Part shown: in pieces, positions 45,020 through 53,841 of the stretch
Layout of the letters: each line of letters starts with the position of its first letter
How positions within the stretch are numbered: position 1 is the stretch's first letter
Assembly (NCBI RefSeq): GCF_024746815.1
Contig: NZ_CP080527.1
Coordinates: 124,001-188,000, forward strand
Direction: 5' to 3'
Length of the DNA: 64,000 nucleotides
Source: Mesorhizobium sp. AR07
Lineage (GTDB): Bacteria; Pseudomonadota; Alphaproteobacteria; Rhizobiales; Rhizobiaceae
Translations under genes and position numbers: made by a program
The notes under the pieces: generated by a model
Databases searched by the model: none
What the model was told of the DNA's origin: nothing
What the model saw: only the letters and a program-made list of their open reading frames with translations

Positions 45020-45047
45020 CCCTTCCCTCAAGCCAGGATTCTCACTC

Positions 45048-46139
45048 ATGAAATTCGCGCATATTGCTGCCCTGATTGGCGGCCTTCTCGCCACCGCTCC
45101 CGCGTCGGCCGAGACCCTCATCCGCATCGGCTATCCCGGAACCGGCATCGACGACCGGCCCTATGCCTATGGCGACTACATCGCCGTGGCCAACGTGCAG
45201 CAGCTTGTCGAGGCCGAGTTCAAGGACGTTCCAGACGTCAAGGTTTCCTGGACTTTCTTCCGCGGCGCCGGCCCGGCCCTCAACGAGTCGCTCGCCGCTG
45301 GACAGCTCGATTTCGCCGCCGGCCTCGGCGATCTGCCTTCGATCGTCGGCCGCTCGCGCGGCCTGCAGACGAAATATCTGGCCTCGGCCGGCAGCCATGA
45401 TGCACTCTATCTCGCGGTACCCCCGGATTCGCAGCTCAAGACCGTGGAGGACCTGAAGGGCCATAAGGTGGCGCAGTTCCGCGGCACCAATTTGCAGATC
45501 GCCACCGACCGCGTTCTCGAGAAGCACGGCCTCACCGAAAAGGACATCCGCTTCGTCAGCCTCGACTCGAATGCCGCCACGGCCGCGCTCGTGTCGGGCA
45601 ATGTCGAGGCTTCCTTCGGCGGCTCGGAATATCTCGACCTCGCCAAACGCGGCGCGGTCAAGATCATCTACTCGACCAAGAACGACGACCCGACGCTTGG
45701 CCGCAACGCCGGGCTCCTCGTCACCGCGGAGTTCGAGAAGGCCCACCCGGAATTCACGGCCAAGGTCGTGCGCGCCTTCGTCAAGGCCGCGCGCTTCGGC
45801 TCAGACGAGGCCAATCGCCAGGCAGTCTTCGAGCTCTGGTCGAAGGCCGGCCTGCCGGTCGAAAGCTTCGAGGCCGATTTCAAGGACGAACCCCTGGCCC
45901 ATCGCCTGTCGCCTGTCGTCGATGACTTCATCATCGCGCGCTACAAGGACCAGGCCGAGCGCGCCAAAGCCTATGGCCTGATCAAGAAGGACGTCGATAT
46001 CGACAGCTGGTTCGAGACCAAGTACCTCAAGCAGGCCCTGCTGGACCTCAAGCTCGAGAACTACTGGTCCACCTTTGACGCGAAGGGCCAGAAAGTGACC
46101 GCGGGCGAGGTCGAACACACCAAAGCGGCGAGCAACTAA
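45048..46139 (+). CDS. ABC transporter substrate-binding protein (SsuA-like)
   Basis: A 363-residue periplasmic protein with signal peptide MKFAHIAALIGGLLATAPASA, then IRIGYPGTGIDDRPYAYG, LNESLAAGQLDFAAGLGDLPSIVGRSRGLQTKYLASAGSHDALYLAVPPDS, VEDLKGHKVAQFRGTNLQIATDRVLEKHGLT and VSLDSNAATAALVSGNVEASFGGS, all typical of aliphatic-sulfonate/taurine-binding proteins. It is one base before the permease gene. It captures the substrate for the importer. Confidence 0.9.
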   Translation: MKFAHIAALIGGLLATAPASAETLIRIGYPGTGIDDRPYAYGDYIAVANVQQLVEAEFKDVPDVKVSWTFFRGAGPALNESLAAGQLDFAAGLGDLPSIVGRSRGLQTKYLASAGSHDALYLAVPPDSQLKTVEDLKGHKVAQFRGTNLQIATDRVLEKHGLTEKDIRFVSLDSNAATAALVSGNVEASFGGSEYLDLAKRGAVKIIYSTKNDDPTLGRNAGLLVTAEFEKAHPEFTAKVVRAFVKAARFGSDEANRQAVFELWSKAGLPVESFEADFKDEPLAHRLSPVVDDFIIARYKDQAERAKAYGLIKKDVDIDSWFETKYLKQALLDLKLENYWSTFDAKGQKVTAGEVEHTKAASN

Positions 46140-46140
46140 G

Positions 46141-46983
46141 ATGAGCAGTGGCCAAGCCGCGGCCCAGACCGGCCATGGGGACAGCACCGCCGGTGCTGCC
46201 CCCACTCGCCGGCGCATTCTCCCGGCCGCCGGCATCCTGGTTCTCGGCCTCGTGGTGCCGCTAGGGCTTCTGACGGTCTGGACTGTCGCCGCTCTGCTGG
46301 GCCAATTGCCGGAGCAGATCCTGCCGCCGCCGTGGATCGTGTTCGACACTTTGTTGGACGGCATCCAGGACGGCTCGCTGCTCTCCAGCACGGTGACGAG
46401 CCTTGAGCGCGTTGCGGAGGGATTTGGCGCCGGTGCGCTGGTGGGCCTCGTCTTCGGCACGGCAGTTGGCCTGTCGAAGACCCTTCGCGAATTCGTCGAT
46501 CCGCTATTCCTCGCCCTCAGCCAAGTCCCGACCCTCGGCTGGATGCCGATCGTCATTCTGATCGTCGGCATCGACGAAGGCTTGAAGGTCATCGTCATCG
46601 GATGGTCGGCCTTCATTCCAGTCGTACTGAATACGTCCCAAGGCGTGCGCGACGTTCCGGAAGCTTATGTGGAGCTTGGCCGTGTGCTTTCGTTCAGCCG
46701 CTGGTCGAAACTCACGACGATCGTGCTGCCCTCCGCCGTCCCGTCGATCTTCACAGGGCTGCGAGAAGGCCTTGCCAACGGCTGGCAGACCCTGGTTGCG
46801 GTAGAACTCATCGCATCATTCGAAGGGCTCGGCTACCTGATGGCCTATGGCCGTCAGCTCTTTCAATTGGAACTCGTTCTTTCGGCCATGATCGTGGTCG
46901 GCCTGATCGGATTGGTGATCCATGGCCTGCTCACGCTTGCCGAAAACCATCTGCAACGCTGGCGTCCGGAGATCCCACGATGA
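46141..46983 (+). CDS. ABC transporter permease 1 (SsuC-like)
   Basis: A 280-residue inner-membrane permease with about six hydrophobic segments. The cytoplasmic EAA-type loop is EAYVELGRVLSFSRWSKLTTIVLPSAVPSIFTGLREGLANGWQTLVAVELI, matching the SsuC/TauC group. It precedes a second, clearly different permease, so the transporter is probably a heterodimer. Overlaps the next gene by 4 bases. Confidence 0.9.
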   Translation: MSSGQAAAQTGHGDSTAGAAPTRRRILPAAGILVLGLVVPLGLLTVWTVAALLGQLPEQILPPPWIVFDTLLDGIQDGSLLSSTVTSLERVAEGFGAGALVGLVFGTAVGLSKTLREFVDPLFLALSQVPTLGWMPIVILIVGIDEGLKVIVIGWSAFIPVVLNTSQGVRDVPEAYVELGRVLSFSRWSKLTTIVLPSAVPSIFTGLREGLANGWQTLVAVELIASFEGLGYLMAYGRQLFQLELVLSAMIVVGLIGLVIHGLLTLAENHLQRWRPEIPR

Positions 46984-47804
46984 GCCTGATCACGATGGCG
47001 GGTCGGGAGCGGCTGTCGCACAGCGCACCGATCGCACCGCCGCCCTTCCGCCTCACCGGCCGACATTTGCGGCCGCTTGCGGTGCCGATTGCGCTGCTCG
47101 CGATTTGGGAGTTGCTCGCCCATGCCGGTGCTGCTGACCCGCGTTTTCTACCGCCACTGGAAGAGGTGGTGGCCCGCGGCGTTGCAGAGTTCAGCCACGG
47201 TGGCCTCGGCTTCAATCTACTGGCGAGCCTGGAGCGCGACCTGATCGGTTTCGCGTGTGGCAGTGTGGCCGGGATCGTGCTTGGTCTGGCGATCGGATTT
47301 TCCCGCCTCGTCGAACGCCTGCTCGGGCCGGTGCTGCTGGTACACCGCCAGATCGCCCTCTTCGCTTGGGTGCCCCTCATCTCGATGTGGTTCGGCGGAG
47401 GCGAGACCGGAAAGGTCGTCTTCATCGCGCTGGCAGCGTTCCAGCCGACCTTGATCAACACGTGGCAGGGCGTGTCCGGCATCCCGCGCAGCTATCGCGA
47501 GCTTGCCGACGTGCTGACCTTCGGCTGGTTCGACTTCGCCCGGATCATCGCCATTCCGGGTGCGCTGCCGCAAATCTTCACGGGCCTTCATGCCGCTTTG
47601 ATCTACGCCTGGACCGCGACGGTGGGGGCCGAGCTTCTGCTCAACATCGCACCAGGTATCGGCGGGCGCATGAACGAGGGCCAGCAGCTGTTCCACATGG
47701 ATCTATTGCTGCTGTACGTACTCCTCCTCGGTGGCGTCGGCGTGGTCTTCAATGTCATCGCCGGCTCCCTGGAGCACCGCTTTCTGCACTGGAGGAACCC
47801 ATGA
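46980..47804 (+). CDS. ABC transporter permease 2 (SsuC-like)
   Basis: A 274-residue permease beginning MSLITMAGRERLSHS. The EAA loop is RSYRELADVLTFGWFDFARIIAIPGALPQIFTGLHAALIYAWTATVGAELLLN. The frame is open to 46602, but ATGA overlap with permease 1 and the absence of hydrophobic text before it fix the start at 46980. It shares only distant similarity with permease 1. Overlaps the ATPase gene by 4 bases. Confidence 0.9.
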   Translation: MSLITMAGRERLSHSAPIAPPPFRLTGRHLRPLAVPIALLAIWELLAHAGAADPRFLPPLEEVVARGVAEFSHGGLGFNLLASLERDLIGFACGSVAGIVLGLAIGFSRLVERLLGPVLLVHRQIALFAWVPLISMWFGGGETGKVVFIALAAFQPTLINTWQGVSGIPRSYRELADVLTFGWFDFARIIAIPGALPQIFTGLHAALIYAWTATVGAELLLNIAPGIGGRMNEGQQLFHMDLLLLYVLLLGGVGVVFNVIAGSLEHRFLHWRNP

Positions 47805-48631
47805 GCGGCCCTGTCGCCATTTCTGAGCGGGGACGTGGGCAAAGCCACGCTTTGGAGATTATTGACGTCAGCAAGAGGTTCAGTGTCGCCGGCCATCAGG
47901 TCCAGGCTCTATCCCATATTCATCTTGCAGTCGACGAGGGCGAGTTCGTCAGCATCGTGGGATCCTCCGGTTGCGGCAAATCCACCTTGCTGCGGCTCGT
48001 GCTTGGCCTCGACACTGACTATGACGGCGACATCCGGGTCGATGGGCGCAGGGTGGAACGGCCGGGTCTCGACCGCTCGATCGTTTTCCAGGAGCACAGG
48101 CTTTTGCCCTGGCTCAATGTCGAGGCTAATGTCGCGGCTGCGCTGCGTCAAAGCCGATTAAGCGCTGCCGAACGTAGCGAACTGGTTCGCGACCATCTGC
48201 ATCTCGTCGGCCTCGATCAATTCGCCAAAGCGTATCCCGCCCAATTGTCGGGCGGCATGGCGCAACGTGTGGCGATCGCCCGCGCGCTTGTTACCAAGCC
48301 GCGCTTTCTGCTCCTCGACGAGCCTCTGGGAGCCCTCGACGCGCTGACCCGGCTGCGCTTGCAGGACGAGCTTCAAAGGATCGTCCGGCATGAGAGCACG
48401 ACCGCCGTGCTCGTCACGCACGACGTCGATGAAGCAGTCTATCTCGGAGATCGGATCGTCATCATGCATCCCCAACCTGGGCGGATCGCCACGATTCTGC
48501 CAGTGACCGACACAGTGTCGCGCGACCGCTCCGATCCGAATTTCATTCGGCTTCGCGACGAGGTGTTATCCTGGCTTGGCGTGTCGCGGATTGGAAACGA
48601 TGCTGACGCCGAAGCTCGCCGCAGCGCCTGA
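47801..48631 (+). CDS. ABC transporter ATP-binding protein (SsuB-like)
   Basis: A 276-residue ATPase. Walker A is GSSGCGKSTLL, the Q-loop is VFQEHRLLPWLNV, the signature LSGGMAQRVAIARAL, Walker B FLLLDEPLGALDAL and the switch His VLVTHDVDEAVYL. The family is that of nitrate/sulfonate importers. ATG overlaps the second permease stop. Completes a five-gene importer/oxygenase unit with the substrate-binding protein. Confidence 0.95.
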   Translation: MSGPVAISERGRGQSHALEIIDVSKRFSVAGHQVQALSHIHLAVDEGEFVSIVGSSGCGKSTLLRLVLGLDTDYDGDIRVDGRRVERPGLDRSIVFQEHRLLPWLNVEANVAAALRQSRLSAAERSELVRDHLHLVGLDQFAKAYPAQLSGGMAQRVAIARALVTKPRFLLLDEPLGALDALTRLRLQDELQRIVRHESTTAVLVTHDVDEAVYLGDRIVIMHPQPGRIATILPVTDTVSRDRSDPNFIRLRDEVLSWLGVSRIGNDADAEARRSA

Positions 48632-48904
48632 CCGCCGACATGGCTTAAAGTCATGTCCGCGCTCGATGAGCCACCACGCGGCTCGCCTCCTTCTTTTCTT
48701 TGGTAGCCATCTCTGTGTCCTTTCCTGCTTCATCGGATGAACGAGGACTGAGAAGTGTGGTTCCGGCTCGCGGATTGTCTGCCGGCTTGAGGTCCGGCCG
48801 CTTTTGGTCGAGGCGGGCGGTTGATTGTGACAGTCTCGTGACGCACCATGCGGGTTGGCGTTCCTTCGATTGCCGTGAAGCGACGCTGCGCCGAGGACAT
48901 CATC
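48632..48904. other. Intergenic region before the CYTH-CHAD gene
   Basis: No gene supported. The CYTH-CHAD frame is open from 48848, but the protein start is at 48905. Confidence 0.3.
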
Positions 48905-50353
48905 ATGCAGGAAACGGAACTGAAGCTCGAGCTTTCGCGGTCGGGTGCGGGGTCGCTCCTGAAGAAAAATCCGTTCGGATCCTCGCCCACCATTCTTCAG
49001 CAGAGATCCATCTATTTCGACACCCCCGGATGGGATCTGTCCAAGCGCGGCCTGTCGCTTCGCATTCGGCAATCGGGAAATGAACGGATACAAACCGTCA
49101 GAGCCGGCGATGGCGCCGAGGTCGGATCGTTCACACGCGAGCAATGGGAGCGACCGGTCGCCGGCGATACACCGATACTTGACGATCCGCAGATCCGAGA
49201 CCTGCTTGCAGGGGCTGGCCCAAAAGTGGCGCCCCTGTTCGAGGTTCACGTCAAACGGCATCGTTGGAATGTGATGGATGGCGACGCCACGATCGAAGTC
49301 GCTTTGGATCTTGGCAAGGTCGTTGCAGCCGATCGCGAGGCCCCGCTCTGCGAGATCGAGTTGGAGAAGAAGGCGGGCCCACCGACAGCGCTGTATGCCC
49401 TCGCCCGGAAAGTCGCCCTGATCACGCCGGCGCATCTCGGGGTGCTGAGCAAAGCGGAACGGGGCTATCGTCTGCTTGGCTCGGCGCCCGGTGCTGTGAA
49501 AGCGGCTTCGACCCCGCTCACGTCCAAGACGAGCGCGGCAACGGCTTTCGCGCACATCGCCGCGGCCTGTCTCAGACAGTTTCGCCTCAATGAAACGGCG
49601 CTGGCCTGGCCCCGCGATGCCGAGGCCGTGCATCAGGCTCGCGTGTCGCTGCGACGGCTGCGCTCCCTTTGCTCGATCTGCAAGTCGCTGTTCGACGACA
49701 GCCGTTTCGACCACCTGCGAGAAGAATTGACATGGCTCGCCTCGGAATTTGGCGATGCGCGCAATATCGACGTGATGATCGACCGCGCTTCGAGCGAGGC
49801 TCTTTCAAGCCGTCTTCAAGACGCGCGCGACGACGCCTATGCGGCGGTCGAAGCATCGCTCTCCTCGGTGCGCGCCCGCTCCTTGCTGATCGATGCCGCC
49901 GAGTGGATTTCCGTCAGGGACTGGCGAACCCAATCGGACGAAATGTTATACGAGCAGTCGTCAAGGGATTTCGCCTCCGGTGTATTTGATAAACTTTGGA
50001 AAAAGGTGGCGAAGGGCGGCAACAATCTCATCGATGCCGATGACGAAACCCGCCATAAAGTGCGCATCGCGGCAAAGAAACTGCGCTACGCGGCGGAGTT
50101 CTTCGAGCCGCTTTACCAGAGCAAGGCGGAAGCCAAACGCCATCGACGGTTCATCATGGTGATGGAGGACCTGCAGGATCAGCTCGGTGGCCTCAACGAT
50201 CTCGCCACCGCCCCCGATATGCTGGCAGGCCTGGAGCTTTCGGACGTGGCTGGTGCGAAGGATCTCTTCAGCGCCGAAGACAAGGCCAAGTTTCTTGTGG
50301 GCGCCGCGGAAGCGCACGACGCCTTTGTCAACACAAGGCGCTTCTGGCGTTGA
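48905..50353 (+). CDS. CYTH and CHAD domain protein
   Basis: A 482-residue two-domain protein. The N-terminal CYTH domain begins METELKLEL-like (MQETELKLELSRSGAG) and has the YFDTPGWDLSKRGLSLRIR and EIELEKKAGPP strands of triphosphate tunnel enzymes. From about residue 210 the CHAD domain shows the His-rich helices AVHQARVSLRRLRSLC, FGDARNIDVMIDRA, ETRHKVRIAAKKLRYAAEFFEPLY and DLQDQLGGLNDLATA. CHAD binds polyphosphate, and CYTH enzymes hydrolyse triphosphate or polyphosphate. The nearest neighbours are phasin and ABC genes, so a link to polyphosphate or storage granules is possible but unproven. Confidence 0.92.
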   Translation: MQETELKLELSRSGAGSLLKKNPFGSSPTILQQRSIYFDTPGWDLSKRGLSLRIRQSGNERIQTVRAGDGAEVGSFTREQWERPVAGDTPILDDPQIRDLLAGAGPKVAPLFEVHVKRHRWNVMDGDATIEVALDLGKVVAADREAPLCEIELEKKAGPPTALYALARKVALITPAHLGVLSKAERGYRLLGSAPGAVKAASTPLTSKTSAATAFAHIAAACLRQFRLNETALAWPRDAEAVHQARVSLRRLRSLCSICKSLFDDSRFDHLREELTWLASEFGDARNIDVMIDRASSEALSSRLQDARDDAYAAVEASLSSVRARSLLIDAAEWISVRDWRTQSDEMLYEQSSRDFASGVFDKLWKKVAKGGNNLIDADDETRHKVRIAAKKLRYAAEFFEPLYQSKAEAKRHRRFIMVMEDLQDQLGGLNDLATAPDMLAGLELSDVAGAKDLFSAEDKAKFLVGAAEAHDAFVNTRRFWR

Positions 50354-50797
50354 GGCAGCATGCAGGACCACAGGGAGCGATAAGCACCTTGGTGATCGGC
50401 AGATTCGACGTCAACTAACAAACAATGCCTGATCCCATATGGTGTCGGGATACCTTCATGCATTGGCTTTGCTGGTTGACGGCGCGGCGGTGTTGGTCTT
50501 TCCGCAGGCGCTGCCAACGTTCCGGGCAGCCGGCGTCACGACGTTGAATTGACGAACGCGACATGGCGCCACCGCAAGCGCGCCGGAAGGTGCCCGTGGC
50601 GCCTTCTAGTGACTTAAAGAGAAGGCCAGCTGTATCGGTCGAGCGTCCGAAACACCGTAACACCGAGCGATGTGGAAGGAAGCGCGAATAATATAAAAAA
50701 GCTCCGAGCTTCGCGTGCTGTAATAGGTCGGCTGATTAAAAGCCCTGAGCCTGCCGGCAGCCTTCATTGGCGACCCCTATTGGCGCAACGCCGGCGC
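50354..50797. other. Region before the second phasin locus
   Basis: No gene supported. Confidence 0.3.
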
Positions 50798-50902
50798 AGC
50801 CCGCTCGCAAAATTCATGTGGGCTTCATAAATCCGTTGCGACGACTCCGTACGTGAAGGGGACGGCTTTGTTTTGAGGCCGCCCTGGAACAGGATGGAAA
50901 AA

Positions 50903-51364
50903 ATGTCCAAGCTCCCCGGCAAGACCGAAACGATCGAAAACGTCGAATTCCCTGCCTTCGACCCATCCAAGGCTACCGAGCAAGTTCACGCTGTTGTCGA
51001 CCAGGGCCTTGAGCAGTCGAAGCAGGCATTTTCCAAATTGAGTTCGGACGCCGAAACGACACAAAGGGCTTTTCAGTCGACCTTTGAAACGGCCAAGACC
51101 ACCGGCAACGAGGTGTCCCTGAAGATGCTTGACGCTCTGCGAGCCAATGCCGAAGCCGGCTTCACGCACCTTGAAGCACTAGTTGCCGTGAAGTCGCCGT
51201 CCGAGTTCATCGAACTGCAGACCGCTTTCCTGCGCAAACAGGTCGAAAAGTCCGCAGAGCAGGCCAAGGGCCTCCAGGTCGTGATGATGAGGGCTAGCGA
51301 GGACATGTCCAAGCCGATCAGGGATGCCTTTGAGAAAGCGTTGAAGGAACGCAAGGCTGCCTGA
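50903..51364 (+). CDS. Phasin, copy 2
   Basis: A 153-residue phasin paralogous to the one at 14978. MSKLPGKTETIENVEFPAFDPSKATEQVHAVVDQGLEQSKQAFSKLSSDAETTQRAFQ precedes the shared core THLEALVAVKSPSEFIELQTAFLRKQVEKSAEQ and the identical ending DAFEKALKERKAA. Differences are mostly conservative, so both copies remain under constraint. ATG at 50903 follows ACAGGATGG. Expected at the surface of polyhydroxybutyrate granules. Confidence 0.85.
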   Translation: MSKLPGKTETIENVEFPAFDPSKATEQVHAVVDQGLEQSKQAFSKLSSDAETTQRAFQSTFETAKTTGNEVSLKMLDALRANAEAGFTHLEALVAVKSPSEFIELQTAFLRKQVEKSAEQAKGLQVVMMRASEDMSKPIRDAFEKALKERKAA

Positions 51365-51435
51365 TTGCTTAAGGCAACCGAGACCGAAGCTCAGTATCTC
51401 GTCTATTAGGGACCTGATGCCGGTGCTGTTCAATT

Positions 51436-51461
51436 GGTCGGGCGGCTTTATCTGCCCGACC
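51436..51461 (+). terminator. Hairpin after phasin copy 2
   Basis: GGTCGGGC and GCCCGACC pair perfectly around a GGCTTTATCT loop; no T-run follows. Confidence 0.6.
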
Positions 51462-51489
51462 GCATAGAAGTGAGAGCCGTCACAGATTT

Positions 51490-51777
51490 CAGGCTCGCCC
51501 GCCTCAGGCTGTCTATCGCGCTTTTGAGCCCCGGTGACGAGGTCATGGGCTTGCCCATTCCGGAAGGGGGCCATCTGACTCACGGTTGGGCATCAACTTT
51601 TCGGGACCGATCATCAGTGCGTCTCCTATGGGATGCACGAAAAGACGCAGCAATGACTATGACCGCGAGCGCGAGACGGCTACGCGGGAACGGCCGAAGC
51701 TCATTTGGGTCGGCCGAACTGCTTATCCGCTTGTCTTTGACTACGCATGGGCCTCAGTACATTACGGGACACAGATA
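51490..51777 (+). pseudogene. Serine hydroxymethyltransferase fragment, multiply frameshifted
   Basis: Three frames in turn read like one stretch of a GlyA-type enzyme: ALLSPGDEVMGLPIPEGGHLTHGW, then INFSG and, via a third frame, HQCVSYGMHEKTQ, then YDRERETATRERPKLIWVGRTAYPLVFDYA. The GGHLTHG and RPKLI.GG.TAYP blocks are diagnostic. The PLP-lysine region and both ends are missing, so it is a relic lying right after the phasin duplication. Confidence 0.7.
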
Positions 51778-51788
51778 TAGAGTAGCGG

Positions 51789-53132
51789 TTACTGGCGAAG
51801 ATCGAAGACGCCAAGTTCGTGCCACATCCATTCGAAACTATATGTGGCCATCGGGTCCACCGGATCGGGTTGCCTTGAGGACTGGTTTTCGAGATATTTG
51901 AGCCACTCGGCGACTTTTTGGCGGCCGGCTGCTGATTTTGCAGCCTGACGTGGCGTCTTGTTGCCGAGCATGCCGACCGGCTGATCAAGGGTATCACGAT
52001 ATTGGCGGTCCAGGAACTGATGGACGACCTGCTCGGCGATTTCGGGCGGTATATCGGATGTGGCGCGTGCCTGAATGCGGGAAGGAGGATCAGCCATCAT
52101 CTGCTCAACGGTGCGGATTTCGGTGAGGGGCGTTCGGACGAGATCACCCAGAGCTTGCCGGATCAGGGCTGCTCCCTTCTCCGCGCGCTCTGCTGAATTT
52201 GTCGCCAGGTGCAGGAAGCGTCCCTTCATCTCGACATTTCCCAGCACGCGAGAACCGTTATCCATCGTGGTGTCGAGAGAAAGCGTGCCGCCGAGTCTCC
52301 CCTTGGATTTCTCTTCTAGCCAGTTCCAGGATTTTGCGTTTTCCTGCGACATGCCGGGAATGGCGTTCATCTGCAAGGCAATGTCCTTCTGCGCTACCCC
52401 TGCTGCCAGCGGAAACCTGACATCGTGGAATACGAGATCGTCACCGTCCGCATTCTGGACTGACGGCATCCCCATCGTCCGCTCAAACGTGTCGAACAGC
52501 CATGAAAGAGTGAACATAGAGGCCGCTGCCTGCAGGTCTTCATCGCTGATGGCCGGCAGCTTCTTCGCATTCTTTTTGCCGAACAGCCGGCGCAGGCCAT
52601 CGAACAGCGCGTCGGCGGCCTGCGGTGTGAACGGTAACAATCCCCCTGCAAAGACATTCTTACCCACCACGGGCACGATGCGAGCGGCGATCCTGTCCCA
52701 CTGCTTCAGCGTTTTCGTGGCCGTCCCCTCGCTAACGGCGATCGGCTCGCCGCCGCGAATAAGGTCGCGCGCCATGAGCGACTTCCCCGGGACCACCTCG
52801 CTGACTTCGTACAAGCTCATGATGGAGGTTCGCAGCGCTTTGATATAGGCCTTCGATTGGGCGGTTTCCTTCCAGCCGCGACGCTTGAGATATACATCGA
52901 CAATGTTGCCGCCCTGGACCTCGAAGTCCTGGGTCAGGAAATCCTCGAAGGCGCAGCCCCACAGCGTCATGGCCCAATCGTCGCCGAGGATTTCGGCGAC
53001 GTCCTCGAATTCCATGTCTCCTGCATCGAGGGCCGGCCCGAAATGATCCTCAAACACCTCCTCGAAATACTTGCGCCATTCATCGCGGGCGAGGAATTTC
53101 ATCAGACCCTTGAGGTCATGACTGGTCGGCAT
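51789..53132 (-). CDS. Hypothetical protein (447 aa)
   Basis: A long, clean frame starting MPTSHDLKGLMKFLARDEWRKYFEEVFEDHFGPALDAGDMEFEDVAEILGDDWAMTLWGCAFEDFLTQ. The central part (LFDTFERTMGMPSVQNADGDDLVFHDVRFPLAAGVAQKDIALQMNAIPGM) is unfamiliar. The tail FLDRQYRDTLDQPVGMLGNKTPRQAAKSAAGRQKVAEWLKYLENQSSR resembles antitoxin-like or SEC-C-linked tails in other unknown proteins. The upstream serine-recombinase remnant ends 17 bases inside the N-terminal coding sequence. I do not recognise the family. Confidence 0.7.
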   Translation of the reverse strand: MPTSHDLKGLMKFLARDEWRKYFEEVFEDHFGPALDAGDMEFEDVAEILGDDWAMTLWGCAFEDFLTQDFEVQGGNIVDVYLKRRGWKETAQSKAYIKALRTSIMSLYEVSEVVPGKSLMARDLIRGGEPIAVSEGTATKTLKQWDRIAARIVPVVGKNVFAGGLLPFTPQAADALFDGLRRLFGKKNAKKLPAISDEDLQAAASMFTLSWLFDTFERTMGMPSVQNADGDDLVFHDVRFPLAAGVAQKDIALQMNAIPGMSQENAKSWNWLEEKSKGRLGGTLSLDTTMDNGSRVLGNVEMKGRFLHLATNSAERAEKGAALIRQALGDLVRTPLTEIRTVEQMMADPPSRIQARATSDIPPEIAEQVVHQFLDRQYRDTLDQPVGMLGNKTPRQAAKSAAGRQKVAEWLKYLENQSSRQPDPVDPMATYSFEWMWHELGVFDLRQ

Positions 53133-53734
53133 GGAGGATCTCCAGTTTATGGCGGTGTTCGGCGACGATACGTGAGACAGTCGGTCCGCTCACGTCGTAA
53201 AGTCTAGCCATTTCGGCGCAGCTTTTGCGGCCCGACAAGACACTTTCGGCGATTTCCAGGCGTTTTTTCGGATCGACTGCGCCGTCCCCCGATCCTGCCT
53301 TCGGCTCGTGCCTTGGCGAGAGCGGTCGTGGTCCTTTCCCGGATCATGGCACGTTCGAATTCCGTGAAGGAGCCGACCATCTGCGTCATCATGCGACCTG
53401 CGGTCGTGTCGATCGCCCCGCTGAGTGACCAGAACCCGGCACCTTCACTTGTGATCTTGTCCATCAGATGAACGGGGTCTTTTAGCGAACGCGACAGACG
53501 ATCCAGTTTCCAGACGACGACCGTATGCCATCGCGCAAGTGATCGAGCACACGCTGCAGCTCGAGCCGGTCCCCAGCGCCCGCCCGATGCCTTCTGTTCG
53601 AGCCCCGTCATCTGCGACAGGACCTGGGGTATGCCATTGGGACAACGAAAGGACCTAATGGATCCTGATGCGCAATTCGCTTGGTATCGATCAGCCCGGT
53701 CACGGTACCGCGACGCCACGCCGACCATCTGCAC
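53116..53734 (-). pseudogene. Serine recombinase (resolvase/invertase) remnant
   Basis: The frame reads HTVVVWKLDRLSRSLKDPVHLMDKITSEGAGFWSLSGAIDTTAGRMMTQMVGSFTEFERAMIRERTTTALAKARAEGRIGG, the resolvase catalytic-domain end. Another frame continues KKRLEIAESVLSGRKSCAEMARLYDVSGPTVSRIVAEHRHKL, the C-terminal HTH. The N-terminal part with the catalytic Ser is missing or shifted. It is probably the resolvase of a decayed Tn3-type element. Confidence 0.85.
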
Positions 53735-53841
53735 GAAAAGATCGCTGAAACGGGGGCCGAAATCGCGTCACTACGTCCTGGTTCGGCAACCGAACAACCG
53801 GCTGTTTTTGGATGCGCTACAGCGCTCAGCGAAGCAGGCTC

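Larger units (their letters stand above)
50798..51461 (+). repeat. Phasin locus, duplicate copy 2
   Basis: Corresponds to 14872-15539 over leader, gene and terminator; see that entry. Confidence 0.8.

Noticed and set aside
48566..49714. 382-codon reverse-strand frame opposite the CYTH domain
   Set aside because: Antisense to conserved CYTH strands; composition typical of a shadow frame.
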